In this document: piece by piece, positions 27,001 through 35,123 of the stretch
Layout: the number at the start of each line of letters is the position of its first letter
Numbering within the stretch: the first letter of the stretch is position 1
From: an uncultured bacterium
GTDB taxonomy: Bacteria; Actinomycetota; Coriobacteriia; Coriobacteriales; Eggerthellaceae
DNA: 64,000 bases
Direction: 5' to 3'
Assembly: GCA_905215325.1 (NCBI GenBank)
Contig: CAJMPP010000001.1
Span: 62,001 to 126,000 of the forward strand
Made by a program: the position numbers and the translations under genes
The notes under the pieces: generated by a model
What the model was told of the DNA's origin: nothing
What the model saw: the letters and a program-made list of their open reading frames with translations, nothing else
Database searches by the model: none

Positions 27001-28663
27001 ACGTGCCGCCCTGCACGATGACCTTGCTGCCCACATCGTGCGGGTCGCGGATCTTGATGACCTTGAACAGGGCGTTCTTGATGACCGAAATGGCCAGGCC
27101 CGCGGCGATGTCGCCGACGGTGGCGCCTTCCTTCTGCGCCTGCTTCACGCGGCTGTTCATGAACACGGTGCAGCGGCTGCCCAGGTCGACGGGGTTTTCC
27201 GCGCCGATGGCGGTCTTCGCGAACTCGGACACGTCCAGGTTCAGGCCGCTGGCGAAGCTTTCGATGAAGCTGCCGCAGCCCGAGGAGCACGCCTCGTTGA
27301 GCATGATGTGGTCGATGACGCCGTCCTTGACGCGCAGGCACTTCATGTCCTGGCCGCCGATGTCCAGGATGAACTCCACGCCCGGCAGCATCTCCTGCGC
27401 GCCGCGCAGGTGCGCGACCGTCTCGATCTCGCCCGAGTCCACGCGCAGCGCCTCGAGCAGCAGGTGCTCGCCGTAACCCGTGACCGTGGAGTGGCCGATG
27501 GCCACCAGCGGGTTGCCGGCGGCGTCGCGCGGCAGCTCGCGGTAGAGCTTGGCGATGGCGGCCTTCGCGCAGCCGAGCACGTCGCCCTTGTTCGACACGT
27601 AATGGGTCCACAGCAGCTCGCCGTCCTGGCCGATGAGCGCGGCCTTGAACGTGGTGGAGCCGGCGTCGATGCCCAGGAAGGCGGTGCCGCGGTAGCCGGC
27701 AAGGTCGCCGCGGGGCACGCGCTCGCCGGCGTGGCGAGCGTTGAACTCGTCCAGCTCGGCCTGGTCGGCGAACAGCGGGGGCAGGCGCACGACCTCGCTG
27801 CCCTGGATGTCGCCGAGGTTCTTCAGGCGCTCGAGCACGTCGGAGAGCAGCTCGGCCTTCACCGTCTCGCTGGCCGCGCCGGCGATGGCGCAGCCGCCGG
27901 CCACGAACAGGTGGGCGTTTTGCGGGACGATGCGGTGCTCCTCGTCCAGGTTCAGCGTTTCATAGAAGCGTTTGCGCAGCTCAGGAAGGTACTGCAGCGG
28001 GCCGCCCAGGAAGGCGACGTAACCGCGGATGGGGCGGCCGCACGCCAGGCCGGAGATGGTCTGCGTGACCACGGACTGGAAGATGGACGCGGCGATGTCC
28101 TCGCGGCGCGCGCCCTCGTTGAGCAGCGGCTGCACGTCGGTTTTCGCGAACACGCCGCAGCGGCTGGCGATGGGATAGATGGTGGTGGCGTGCTGCGCCA
28201 GCTCGTTCAGACCGCCGGCATCGGTGTTCAAAAGCGCCGCCATCTGGTCGATGAACGCGCCGGTGCCGCCGGCGCACGTGCCGTTCATGCGCTGCTCGAT
28301 GCCGTTGTCGAAGTAGATGATCTTCGCGTCCTCGCCGCCCAGCTCGATGGCCACGTCGGTTTTCGGGATGAAGGTTTCGACGGCGGTTTTGCTTGCGATG
28401 ACCTCCTGCACGAACTCGATGCCCAGCCATTGGGCCAAAAGCAGGCCGCCCGAGCCGGTGATGGCGATGGTCATGCGCTTGTCGCCGAAGTCGCGCGCTG
28501 CCTCGGACAGCACCTCGACGATAGTGGCGCGCACGTCCGCGTGATGACGACGGTACACCGCGTAGCGAATCTGGTCCGCGTCGTCCAAAATGGCAAGCTT
28601 GACCGTGGTGGAGCCCACGTCGATGCCGATATGCAGGTTCTCGTTCTGGTTGTTCTCGCTCAT
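24011..28663 (-). CDS. Giant acyl-CoA dehydratase activase / DUF2229 / HgdB-like fusion
   Basis: A 1550-residue cytoplasmic protein. Residues about 9-275 and 329-600 are two ASKHA-fold BcrAD/BadFG ATPase domains (IGIDVGSTTVKLAI and LGIDAGSTTFKAALI). Each keeps the two cysteines that hold a bridging [4Fe-4S] cluster (GTCAGGTGAF with SRCGVF; EACSSGCGSF with SRCTVF). A Cys group CKACSNHC lies near 620. DUF2229 spans about 700-900. The C-terminal third (from about 1120) resembles the dehydratase subunit HgdB. By family knowledge these use ATP to push one electron to very low potential for hard reductions; the substrate here is unknown. It follows its TetR gene. Confidence 0.88.
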   Translation of the reverse strand: MSENNQNENLHIGIDVGSTTVKLAILDDADQIRYAVYRRHHADVRATIVEVLSEAARDFGDKRMTIAITGSGGLLLAQWLGIEFVQEVIASKTAVETFIPKTDVAIELGGEDAKIIYFDNGIEQRMNGTCAGGTGAFIDQMAALLNTDAGGLNELAQHATTIYPIASRCGVFAKTDVQPLLNEGARREDIAASIFQSVVTQTISGLACGRPIRGYVAFLGGPLQYLPELRKRFYETLNLDEEHRIVPQNAHLFVAGGCAIAGAASETVKAELLSDVLERLKNLGDIQGSEVVRLPPLFADQAELDEFNARHAGERVPRGDLAGYRGTAFLGIDAGSTTFKAALIGQDGELLWTHYVSNKGDVLGCAKAAIAKLYRELPRDAAGNPLVAIGHSTVTGYGEHLLLEALRVDSGEIETVAHLRGAQEMLPGVEFILDIGGQDMKCLRVKDGVIDHIMLNEACSSGCGSFIESFASGLNLDVSEFAKTAIGAENPVDLGSRCTVFMNSRVKQAQKEGATVGDIAAGLAISVIKNALFKVIKIRDPHDVGSKVIVQGGTFLNDAVLRAFEQLSGVNAVRPDIAGNMGAFGAALLARDRFSRQDSQVSGLLSLDALEALAPTHRTVRCKACSNHCLLTVNDFGVDEATGKHRRFITGNRCEKGAGALGQATKADKVPNLFEYKSKRLFDHYTPLAEQDAPRGTVGIPRALNMYENYPFWFTFFTKLGWRVVLSDPSTKKTYEAGIESMPSESVCYPAKLSHGHIMNLLDKHPDFIWFPCSKWERQEDEGAGNHFNCPIVASYAEALRLNIDELRTSDTQFLNPWLPYDKKEHLKKRLFVELIQAHPELCGKGVAAPTQAEVDAAVDAAWAEDEAFKADIREKGAETLLWMEKTHTHGIVLAGRPYHNDPEINHAIPELLTSFGLAVLTEDSIAHLGTLERPIRLVDQWMYHTRLYAAAKVASERKDLDLIQLNSFGCGLDALTTDQVQEILEQAGKVYTVLKIDEVSNLGAARIRVRSLLAALKDQADEEAEARAAEQAQNAAGCGACSLDVEQLLAEAEERAAGKQAGGADAEAVQAAAAAIKPPASFAEKAAPEVQAEFKQRDSGASTEFPRAQFTKEMRDAGYTILAPQMAPYHFELLVPIFERFGYNVELLPSVDHGAVDAGLKYVNNDICYPSILVTGQIMEAVMSGKYDTDKLAVLITQTGGGCRATNYISLIRKALKSVGLSHIPVIAISFKDLGEVNPGFSITPSMLYQAVSALQYGDLLMMCLYRTRPYEVEPGSANALFDHWMTECKRQLKRGVKRGEFKRTVKQIVEDFDTLPLQGEGTKPRVGVVGEILVKFHPTANNQIVDVIEHEGCEAVVPGLIEFFLFGAAGGIFQKDPLGRSAKGAFGSKIALQAVKALRAPVTKALEESTRFEPPASIYELAEYASEILSLCNSMGEGWLLTAEMVELIRTGAPNVVCTQPFACLPNHVVGKAVIKELRRRYPESNIVAVDYDPGASEVNQLNRIKLMIAVAKSNLADKEAEARAARTAATTPAVEEAGALDVQETRA

Positions 28664-28678
28664 GTTCCGCCTTATTCC

Positions 28679-29395
28679 TTACAGTCGAATGGGGTCGCCG
28701 GGTTTGATGAAGAACAGGCGCATGGCCACAAGGGCCATCTCCTGCGAGCTTTCCTTCATGCCCGTTTCGATCCAATGGGTGATTACCCCTAGATACGCGG
28801 TGGCGTAGAACGCCACATAATATTGCACGAACGGCGAGGGGTCGTTGCGATAGCGCTCGTGCAGGATGGTTTGGATGATCTCGGTGCATACGGCGTCGCG
28901 CACGCGCGGGCCGAAGCTCGGATCGCCTTTCGGGCCCATGATCGCGTGCAGGAAGTCGCCTTGCTCGCGCAGGTAGTCGAACAGGCCCACCAGAAACGGC
29001 ATGGGCTTCTTGTTCACGCGGTAGCGCAGCACATCCTTCAGGCTGAGCTGCTGCATGCACGACTGGAGGTTCTCCAGGTCGTCCATGATGTCGTCTTCAA
29101 GGGCGGCGAGCAGGCCCTCCATATCGCCGAAGTTGTTGTACAGCGTGCCGCGGTTGAGGTCCGCGCGGGCGCACAGGTCGCTGGCGCTGAAGTTGGTCAG
29201 GCCGCGTTCCTCGATAAGCTCGACGAGCGCATCGCGCAGCGCGCGCTTCGAGCGCGTGATGCGCCGATCCTCGACGGCGAGCGACGCGGGCTTGGCGGGC
29301 GCAGCGGACGAGCCCGCTGCCTGCCTCGTCTCGGGCGAGCTGGTCGCTTCGAGCTTCGGAGCCGGCGCCGAAGCCGAGCTATTTTGCGTAGGCAT
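28679..29395 (-). CDS. TetR-family transcriptional regulator
   Basis: A 238-residue regulator. Residues about 50-100 form the TetR helix-turn-helix (ITRSKRALRDALVELIEERG, FSASDLCARADLNRGTLYNN), after a 45-residue Ala/Ser/Pro-rich tail. The C-terminal ligand domain ends GDPIRL. The ATG at 29393-29395 follows AGGGGGG. The stop is 15 bases upstream of the activase start, so it is in one operon with the protein it probably controls. Confidence 0.9.
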   Translation of the reverse strand: MPTQNSSASAPAPKLEATSSPETRQAAGSSAAPAKPASLAVEDRRITRSKRALRDALVELIEERGLTNFSASDLCARADLNRGTLYNNFGDMEGLLAALEDDIMDDLENLQSCMQQLSLKDVLRYRVNKKPMPFLVGLFDYLREQGDFLHAIMGPKGDPSFGPRVRDAVCTEIIQTILHERYRNDPSPFVQYYVAFYATAYLGVITHWIETGMKESSQEMALVAMRLFFIKPGDPIRL

Positions 29396-29478
29396 ATACC
29401 CCCCCTTCCTTGCGTACACGGGTTGCAGATGCGCGCTGGCGCAAATCATAGCGGCCTACAGCGCAACGTTCTGCGTAC

Positions 29479-29512
29479 TGAACAATCCGGGCAATAATGG
29501 ACAAGTTGTTCA
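29479..29512 (-). promoter_or_regulatory. Candidate TetR operator
   Basis: TGAACAA (29479-29485) and TTGTTCA (29506-29512) are a perfect 7-bp dyad spaced by 20 bases, about 85 bases upstream of the TetR start. It could be the autoregulatory site. Confidence 0.45.
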
Positions 29513-29925
29513 ATAGCGTTATTTTACCGACCGCGCTAGTGGGAATCAACGAGCGCAACACGCCTGCAAACGAGTCCCGCAACCTCTACATATATAGGTA
29601 GGCGACATGGTTTCCGGCGCCGCCGCGGCACGGCACGGCAAACGCCGAAAACGGGCGCCTGGGTCGGCGCGATTCCCAAAGCGGCATCCGGCACGTTACG
29701 GGCTTCCTAGACGACAGCGACGGCAAGACGCATGCTGAACCCGTACCTTGAATGATACGAGCCCCGATGCCTCATCGATGGCGCGACATTTCCCAACCCC
29801 TCCGCCGATAACACGATGCCGATGGCGGCCGCGCAGCAGCCGTTCGCCCCCGTTCTACACCATAGCCGACTGGGTTATCGTTTTCACAGATAGCTTCCAC
29901 CCGGCTTTTCGTATGAGCAAAGCTA

Positions 29926-29953
29926 TTGCCCAAAAAACGCCGCTCGGTATACT
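29926..29953 (+). promoter_or_regulatory. Promoter of metQ
   Basis: TTGCCC, a 16-base spacer and TATACT. The roughly 80-base leader has a short stem (CCGCTTCGA with TCGAAGCGG) but no SAM-riboswitch fold that I can see. Confidence 0.7.
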
Positions 29954-30039
29954 AATCGTCACGCAAACAAGACGCGCGCCGCTTCGACCGCAAACTCTCG
30001 AAGCGGTCCAAGCGCGAAACGATGGGAGGGAGACCCTAC

Positions 30040-30882
30040 ATGAAGAAGTCCGCACTGAAGAAGCTCGCGGCGTTCGCCGCTGCAGGCGTCCTGGCCGCCG
30101 GCGTCCTGGCCGGTTGCGCAGGCTCCGGCTCCAACTCCGGCTCCGACGACAAGACCATCACCGTCGCCGCAAGCCCCACCCCGCACGCCGAGATCCTCAC
30201 CAACGCCGTGGCCGACCAGCTCAAGGAGCAGGGCTACACGCTCGTGGTGAAGGAGTTCACCGACTACATCCAGCCCAACACGGTCACCGAGGAGGGCGAG
30301 GTCGACGCCAACTACTTCCAGCATCAGCCCTACCTGGATTCCTTCAATGAGGAGAAGGGCACGCACCTGGTCTCCGTCGAGCCGATCCACTTCGAGCCCT
30401 TCGGCCTGTACGCCGGCAAGACCGCTTCCCTTGATGCCCTGGCCGATAGCGCAACCGTCGCCGTGCCCAACGACACCACCAACGAGGCTCGCGCCCTGCT
30501 CCTGCTGCAGCAGGAGGGCCTGATCAAGCTGGCCGACGGCGCAGGCATCACCGCTACCGCCAAGGACATCGTGGAGAACCCCAAGAACCTGCAGATCAAG
30601 GAGCTTGAGGCCGCCAACATCCCGAACGCCTTGAAGGACGTCGACATCGCTTGCATCAACGGCAACTACGCCCAGGCAGCCGGCCTGTCCGTCGAGAAGG
30701 ACGCCCTGGCCGTCGAGGCCACCGACTCCTTGGCCGCCGAGACCTACGCCAACGTGCTGGTCGTCAAGGACGGCAACCAGGATTCCGAGAAGGTCCAGGC
30801 TCTGGCCAAGGCCCTGAAGTCCGACGCCGTGCGCAACTTCATCAACAAGACTTACGAGGGCGCCGTCGTCCCGGTCTTCTAA
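30040..30882 (+). CDS. metQ: MetQ/NlpA-family substrate-binding lipoprotein
   Basis: A 280-residue lipoprotein that binds D- or L-methionine (or a related amino acid) for an ABC importer. A lipoprotein signal ends at VLAGC (Cys26). ITVAASPTPHAEIL, YIQPNTVTEEGEVDANYFQH and VPNDTTNEARALLLL are the binding-protein signatures. GGGAGGGAGACC precedes the ATG. No MetN ATPase or MetI permease gene is in reach, so it is an orphan here. It sits on its own promoter and terminator. Confidence 0.92.
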   Translation: MKKSALKKLAAFAAAGVLAAGVLAGCAGSGSNSGSDDKTITVAASPTPHAEILTNAVADQLKEQGYTLVVKEFTDYIQPNTVTEEGEVDANYFQHQPYLDSFNEEKGTHLVSVEPIHFEPFGLYAGKTASLDALADSATVAVPNDTTNEARALLLLQQEGLIKLADGAGITATAKDIVENPKNLQIKELEAANIPNALKDVDIACINGNYAQAAGLSVEKDALAVEATDSLAAETYANVLVVKDGNQDSEKVQALAKALKSDAVRNFINKTYEGAVVPVF

Positions 30883-30905
30883 GCCGCAACTAAGAACCGA
30901 TCGCG

Positions 30906-30931
30906 AAAGCGGGCCCCCGGGCCCGCTTTTT
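30906..30931 (+). terminator. Terminator of metQ
   Basis: AAAGCGGGCCC pairs with GGGCCCGCTTT, then TT, 23 bases after the stop. Confidence 0.92.
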
Positions 30932-31017
30932 CGTTGCCAAAGGCTCCCCTGCCCGACCAATACGGCCGCAATTTGCTATCCTGTTGCAAAAGAATCGCCC
31001 GTTAAAAGGACCGCATC

Positions 31018-32382
31018 ATGCAAATCACCCCGGAAGAAATCGCCGAAACGCTTGCCATGGTCAGCAAGCAGCACCTGGACATCCGCACCATCACGTTGGG
31101 CCTGAACCTGCGCTCCTGCACGGATTCGGACATCAACACCATGGCGCGCAAGGTCTACGACAAGATGACGAAGGCCGCCGAGCAGCTGGTTCCCACCGCC
31201 GAGCAGCTCGAGCGCGAGTTCGGCATCCCGATCGTGAACAAGCGCATCTCCGTCACGCCCATCGCCGAGATCTGCGCCGCCGTGCCCGACACCGACCTGT
31301 CGCGCATCGCCGTGGCCATGGACAAGGCCGGCGCCGAGGTGGGCGTCGACTTCGTGGGCGGCTTCTCCGCGCTCGTGCACAAGGGCGCATCGGCAGCCGA
31401 CAACAAGCTGATGGACTCCATCCCCAATGCGCTGGCCGCCACCGAGCGCGTGTGCTCGAGCGTCAACGTCGGCTCCACGCGCGCCGGCATCAACATGGAC
31501 GCCGCGCTCAAGATGGCCGGCATCGTCAAGCAGTGCGCCGAGTTGACCGCAGACCGCGACTGCATCGCCGCCGGCAAGCTGGTGGTGTTCTGCAACGCCG
31601 TCGAGGACAACCCCTTCATGGCCGGCGCCTTCCACGGCTCGGGCGAGGCCGATGCCGTGGTCAACGTGGGCGTCTCCGGCCCGGGCGTCGTGCGCCAGGT
31701 GCTGGCGAACATGCCCAAGGACGCCGACATGACCGAGGTCGCCGAGGCCATCAAGGCCACCGCGTTCAAGATCACCCGCGCCGGCGAGCTGATGGCCCGC
31801 GAGGCCAGCCGCCGCATGGGCGTGGCCAAGGGCATCCTGGACCTGTCGCTGGCCCCCACCCCGGCCGAGGGCGACTCCGTGGCCGAGATTCTGGAAGCCA
31901 TCGGCGTGGGCCAGTGCGGCGGCCCGGGCACCACGGCCGCGCTCGCCATGCTCAACGACGCCGTGAAGAAGGGCGGCGTCATGGCCAGCTCCAGCGTCGG
32001 CGGCCTGTCCGGCGCGTTCATCCCCGTATCCGAGGACGCCGGTATGATCCGCGCAGCCGAGTCCGGCGCGCTGTGCCTGGAGAAGCTCGAGGCCATGACC
32101 TGCGTGTGCAGCGTCGGCCTGGACATGATCGCCATCCCCGGCGACACGCCGGTCGAGGCCATCTTCGGCATCATCGCCGACGAGTGCGCCATCGGCATGA
32201 TCAACAACAAGACCACCGCCGTGCGCGTCATCCCGGCCATCGGCAAGAAGGTCGGCGACAAGCTGGACTTCGGCGGCCTGCTCGGCTACGCGCCGGTCAT
32301 GCCCGTGAACACCCACGCCGGCACCGTGTTCGCCCACCGCGGCGGCCGCATGCCCGCCCCCATCAACTCGCTGAAGAACTAG
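31018..32382 (+). CDS. UPF0210 / PFL-like family protein
   Basis: A 454-residue protein of the UPF0210 (DUF711) family, annotated elsewhere as PFL-family but of unproven function. It has RTITLGLNLRSCTD near the start, GGFSALVHKG, and GVGQCGGPGTTAALAML. Length is normal. AAAAGGACC lies before the ATG. In other bacteria a small ACT-domain protein often precedes it; none is seen here. Confidence 0.88.
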   Translation: MQITPEEIAETLAMVSKQHLDIRTITLGLNLRSCTDSDINTMARKVYDKMTKAAEQLVPTAEQLEREFGIPIVNKRISVTPIAEICAAVPDTDLSRIAVAMDKAGAEVGVDFVGGFSALVHKGASAADNKLMDSIPNALAATERVCSSVNVGSTRAGINMDAALKMAGIVKQCAELTADRDCIAAGKLVVFCNAVEDNPFMAGAFHGSGEADAVVNVGVSGPGVVRQVLANMPKDADMTEVAEAIKATAFKITRAGELMAREASRRMGVAKGILDLSLAPTPAEGDSVAEILEAIGVGQCGGPGTTAALAMLNDAVKKGGVMASSSVGGLSGAFIPVSEDAGMIRAAESGALCLEKLEAMTCVCSVGLDMIAIPGDTPVEAIFGIIADECAIGMINNKTTAVRVIPAIGKKVGDKLDFGGLLGYAPVMPVNTHAGTVFAHRGGRMPAPINSLKN

Positions 32383-32410
32383 CGGACGCGGCAAGCACCA
32401 CCCGAACGCA

Positions 32411-32449
32411 AGCGGGGACCCCGAACACTCGGGATCCCCGCTTTTCTTT
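32411..32449 (+). terminator. Terminator of the UPF0210 gene
   Basis: AGCGGGGACCCCGA pairs with TCGGGATCCCCGCT, one mismatch, then TTTCTTTT. Confidence 0.92.
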
Positions 32450-32824
32450 TGCCGCCGCAACATAACCCCCAGCACCCTCGCGAAATCGGGAAGGAAACGT
32501 AAGCCCACTCAGCTCAGCTTGCGCGGTCGGAGCTTCTCTAGGCAAACTTACAGGTGAGGCACACGCATCGCTTCCGCACCTTGTGCGCAACAGCAGGGAA
32601 TCGCTCCATGCCGGCAATCTGGCAGCGAGGCCCCTCGCGGCGCTCGACCATTGATTGAAATTCGCAATTCAGTACGTGCCGGTCGCCTCGATACGAGCCG
32701 CACAAGTTCTTTCGCGCATTTCAATCGCATTCAAGGCGAAAACGCTCAGCGCCGCAGCAACGCAAAACGGCTCCCGCGGCCTTCGAGGCCGCGGGAGCCG
32801 TTCGTTCGCGTTTATGCGCTTGGC
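32450..32824. other. Converging intergenic region
   Basis: Apart from the ettA terminator (32763-32802) I see no gene or repeat in these 375 bases. Confidence 0.5.
32763..32802 (-). terminator. Terminator of ettA
   Basis: A 17-bp perfect GC-rich stem with a 3-base loop (32766-32782 with 32786-32802), followed by TTTTGCG on the minus strand. Confidence 0.9.
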
Positions 32825-34504
32825 TTAGTCCCTGGTCAGCTTGCGGTGCAGGCGGTGGGGCTTTGCCGCTTCCTCGCCCAGGCGCTCGATGCGGTTCTTC
32901 TGGTAGCTCTCGAAGTTGCCCTCGAACCAATGCCAGTTGCCCGGGTTCTCATCGGTGCCCTCCCACGCCAGGATATGCGTGGCAACGCGGTCGAGGAACA
33001 TACGGTCGTGACTGGTCACCACGGCGCAGCCCGGGAAGCGCAGCAGCGCCTCCTCCAGGCTGGACAGCGTTTCCACGTCCAGGTCGTTGGTGGGCTCGTC
33101 GAGGAGCAGCAGGTTGCCGCCCTGCTTGAGCGTCAGCGCCAGGTTCAGGCGGTTGCGCTCGCCGCCGGAGAGCACGCCCGCGGGCTTCTGCTGGTCGGAG
33201 CCCTTGAAGCCGAAGCTGGCCACATATGCGCGGCTGGGCACCTCGGTTTCGCAAACCATCATGTAGTCCAGACCGCCGGAGACGACTTCCCACACGTTCT
33301 TGTCGCCATCGATGCCCGCACGACCCTGGTCGACGTAGGAAACCTTCACCGTCTCGCCGAGCTTCAGGCTGCCGGAGGTGGGCTGCTCGATGCCCATGAT
33401 CATCTTGAACAGGGTGGATTTGCCCACGCCGTTGGGACCGATAACGCCGACGATGCCGTTGCGCGGCAGCTCGAAGGACAGGTCGTCCATAAGCACGCGG
33501 TCGCCGAACTGCTTGTGCAGGTGCTCGACCTTGAGGACCTCGGCGCCCAGACGCGGGCCGGCCGGGATCTGGATCTCGGTGAAGTCGAGCTTCTTGGACT
33601 GCGCAGCCTCGGCGGCCATCTGGTCATAGCGCTCCAGTCGGGCGCGGCTCTTCGCCTGACGCGCCTTCGGGGAGCTGCGGACCCACTCGAGCTCGCTGGC
33701 CAGGCGCTTCTGCAGCTTCTCATCGCGCTGCTTCTGACCCGCCATACGCGCGGCCTTGGTCTCCAGGTACGTGGAGTAGTTGCCCTTGTACGGGTACAGG
33801 CTGCCGCGGTCGACCTCGCAAATCCACTCGGCCACGTTGTCCAGGAAGTAACGGTCGTGCGTGACGGCCAGCACGGCGCCGGGGTACTTGTGCAGGAACT
33901 TCTCCAGCCACAGCACGGACTCGGCGTCCAGGTGGTTGGTGGGCTCGTCAAGCAGCAGCAGGTCGGGGGCCTCAAGCAGCAGACGGCACAGGGCCACGCG
34001 ACGACGCTCGCCGCCGGAGAGCACGTTCACCGGCATGTCGGGGTCAGGGCACTGCAGCGCGTCCATGGCCTGGGACAGCTGGCTGTCCAGGTCCCAGCCG
34101 TTGGCCGCGTCGATGGCGTCCTGCAGCTTGCCCATCTCCTCCATGAGCGCGTCGAAGTCGGCGTCGGGCTCGCCCATGAGCGTGCCGATCTCGTTGAAGC
34201 GGGCGATGTTGGCCTTCACGTCGGCGAACGCCATCTCGATGTTCTCCAGGACGGTCTTGCCCTCGTCCAGCGGCGGCTCCTGCTGCAGGATGCCCACCGA
34301 GTAGCCGGGGGTCAGGCGCGCGTCGCCGTTGCTGACCTCCTCGATGCCGGCCATGATCTTGAGCAGCGTGGACTTGCCCATGCCGTTCGGGCCCACCACG
34401 CCGATCTTCGCGCCGGGATAGAACGACAGGGTGACGTCATCGAGGATGACCTTGTCGCCATGCGCCTTGCGCGCCTTGTACATTTGGTAGATGAACTCCG
34501 CCAT
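32825..34504 (-). CDS. ettA: ABC-F protein EttA (energy-dependent translational throttle)
   Basis: A 559-residue ABC-F protein that binds the ribosomal E site and gates the first elongation step by ADP/ATP ratio. Walker A motifs are GPNGMGKST and GPNGVGKST; signatures LSGGERRR and LSGGERNR; Walker B LLLLDEPTNHLD and LLLLDEPTNDLD. The linker SSPKARQAKSRARLERYDQM is the P-site tRNA motif region of EttA. It has no membrane segment. AAAGGC precedes the ATG. Confidence 0.94.
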   Translation of the reverse strand: MAEFIYQMYKARKAHGDKVILDDVTLSFYPGAKIGVVGPNGMGKSTLLKIMAGIEEVSNGDARLTPGYSVGILQQEPPLDEGKTVLENIEMAFADVKANIARFNEIGTLMGEPDADFDALMEEMGKLQDAIDAANGWDLDSQLSQAMDALQCPDPDMPVNVLSGGERRRVALCRLLLEAPDLLLLDEPTNHLDAESVLWLEKFLHKYPGAVLAVTHDRYFLDNVAEWICEVDRGSLYPYKGNYSTYLETKAARMAGQKQRDEKLQKRLASELEWVRSSPKARQAKSRARLERYDQMAAEAAQSKKLDFTEIQIPAGPRLGAEVLKVEHLHKQFGDRVLMDDLSFELPRNGIVGVIGPNGVGKSTLFKMIMGIEQPTSGSLKLGETVKVSYVDQGRAGIDGDKNVWEVVSGGLDYMMVCETEVPSRAYVASFGFKGSDQQKPAGVLSGGERNRLNLALTLKQGGNLLLLDEPTNDLDVETLSSLEEALLRFPGCAVVTSHDRMFLDRVATHILAWEGTDENPGNWHWFEGNFESYQKNRIERLGEEAAKPHRLHRKLTRD

Positions 34505-34561
34505 GCGTGTTGCCTTTCTGGTCGAGCAGCTTGCGTATGGCAAAGCCAAGCCGCTCCATGC

Positions 34562-34567
34562 TATACT
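34562..34567 (+). promoter_or_regulatory. Extended -10 of the antisense RNA at locus A
   Basis: TGCTATACT is an extended -10 (TGn plus TATACT). The -35 is weak. Confidence 0.5.
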
Positions 34568-34573
34568 TTGGGT

Positions 34574-34663
34574 GCACACCAAGCCCGGGTAACTTACAGG
34601 TGGCGGGCGGGGTCGTGTTTACGGTTTAGTTAAGCCCGGTGGCCGCCGGGCTTTTCTTTTCCT
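34574..34663 (+). ncRNA. Predicted antisense RNA opposing the 46-aa peptide gene (locus A)
   Basis: From the extended -10 at 34562-34567 a transcript would run about 90 bases to a strong terminator: GCCCGG/CCGGGC stem then TTTTCTTTT (34633-34660). No ORF with a ribosome site lies in it. It is complementary to the 3' end of the small minus-strand gene and to its 3' untranslated part, the arrangement of a type I antitoxin RNA. Function inferred from layout. Confidence 0.5.
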
Positions 34664-34770
34664 TCGACCTCATCCGTCAAACGCTTATAGTCCCGCCATC
34701 GCCGAATCAGAAACTCAGCGATGCATGCCGATGCGGCAAGGGCTTGCAAGATTTCATACACTAGGTTCAT
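34630..34770 (-). CDS. 46-residue single-pass membrane peptide, type I toxin-like
   Basis: A 46-residue peptide: residues about 2-22 form one hydrophobic helix (LVYEILQALAASACIAEFLI), followed by RRWRDYKR and a charged tail. AAAGGAGA lies 10 bases before the ATG, a strong ribosome site. The size, single helix, and basic Trp/Arg end resemble the 30-residue peptide at 40765 and holin-like type I toxins. Its last codons and stop lie in the terminator stem of the opposing RNA. Toxicity is not shown by sequence. Confidence 0.6.
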   Translation of the reverse strand: MNLVYEILQALAASACIAEFLIRRWRDYKRLTDEVEGKEKPGGHRA

Positions 34771-35123
34771 AGGCGACGTCTCCTTTGAATCGAAGACCCC
34801 GCCCGCGTTTCGGACTTGGTGCGTCCGCCTATTCTATCAAGCCTTGGCATACCTGGCCATAGAGCCGCTTCACTCACGGGAATAACGCGAAGCGCGAAAA
34901 ACTCATATCCGATTTGCAGCCAAAAAAGGCTTTGTGTAACTTGAGTTACAAGCTCATATATCGCAAACGAGCATGTATTTGTCACGAATGCATGTCTGAA
35001 TCGCATTCCCAAGTACTTTGAATAATGAAACGGTCGCAATGAGTCTCTGCCCCAACATGGGAAGCTACATTACTCCAAATATTGACCGTAATAGCGAAAC
35101 CATTTGTTTCAAACGGCCGCCCC
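34771..35123. other. AT-rich intergenic region with a palindrome
   Basis: From 34880 to 35110 the base composition is clearly more AT-rich than around it. TGTAACT-TG-AGTTACA (34935-34950) is a perfect dyad, like sites of MerR-type or other dimeric regulators. TAGAAT near 34831-34838 may be a -10 for the peptide gene. No coding gene is supported. Confidence 0.45.

Larger units (their letters stand above)
29396..30039. other. Divergent intergenic region between the TetR gene and metQ
   Basis: This 644-base region has the TetR-side dyad (29479-29512) and the metQ promoter. A small Arg-rich frame (ATG 29608) has no convincing ribosome site. I see nothing else. Confidence 0.5.

Noticed and set aside
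24254..28792. Very long open frame on the plus strand opposite the activase gene
   Set aside because: It is the mirror of a high-GC gene with codon-position GC bias; the Arg/Leu/Val/His/Gly-rich product has no domain, while the minus strand has clear ones.
29608..29739. 43-codon Arg-rich ORF
   Set aside because: Composition is like random high-GC sequence; no family or start signal.
29954..30039. SAM riboswitch before metQ
   Set aside because: Only one short hairpin fits; no SAM-I/II/III core is seen.
34767..35039. 90-codon minus-strand frame in the AT-rich gap
   Set aside because: Starts at TTG without a ribosome site and overlaps the start of the better-supported 46-aa peptide.
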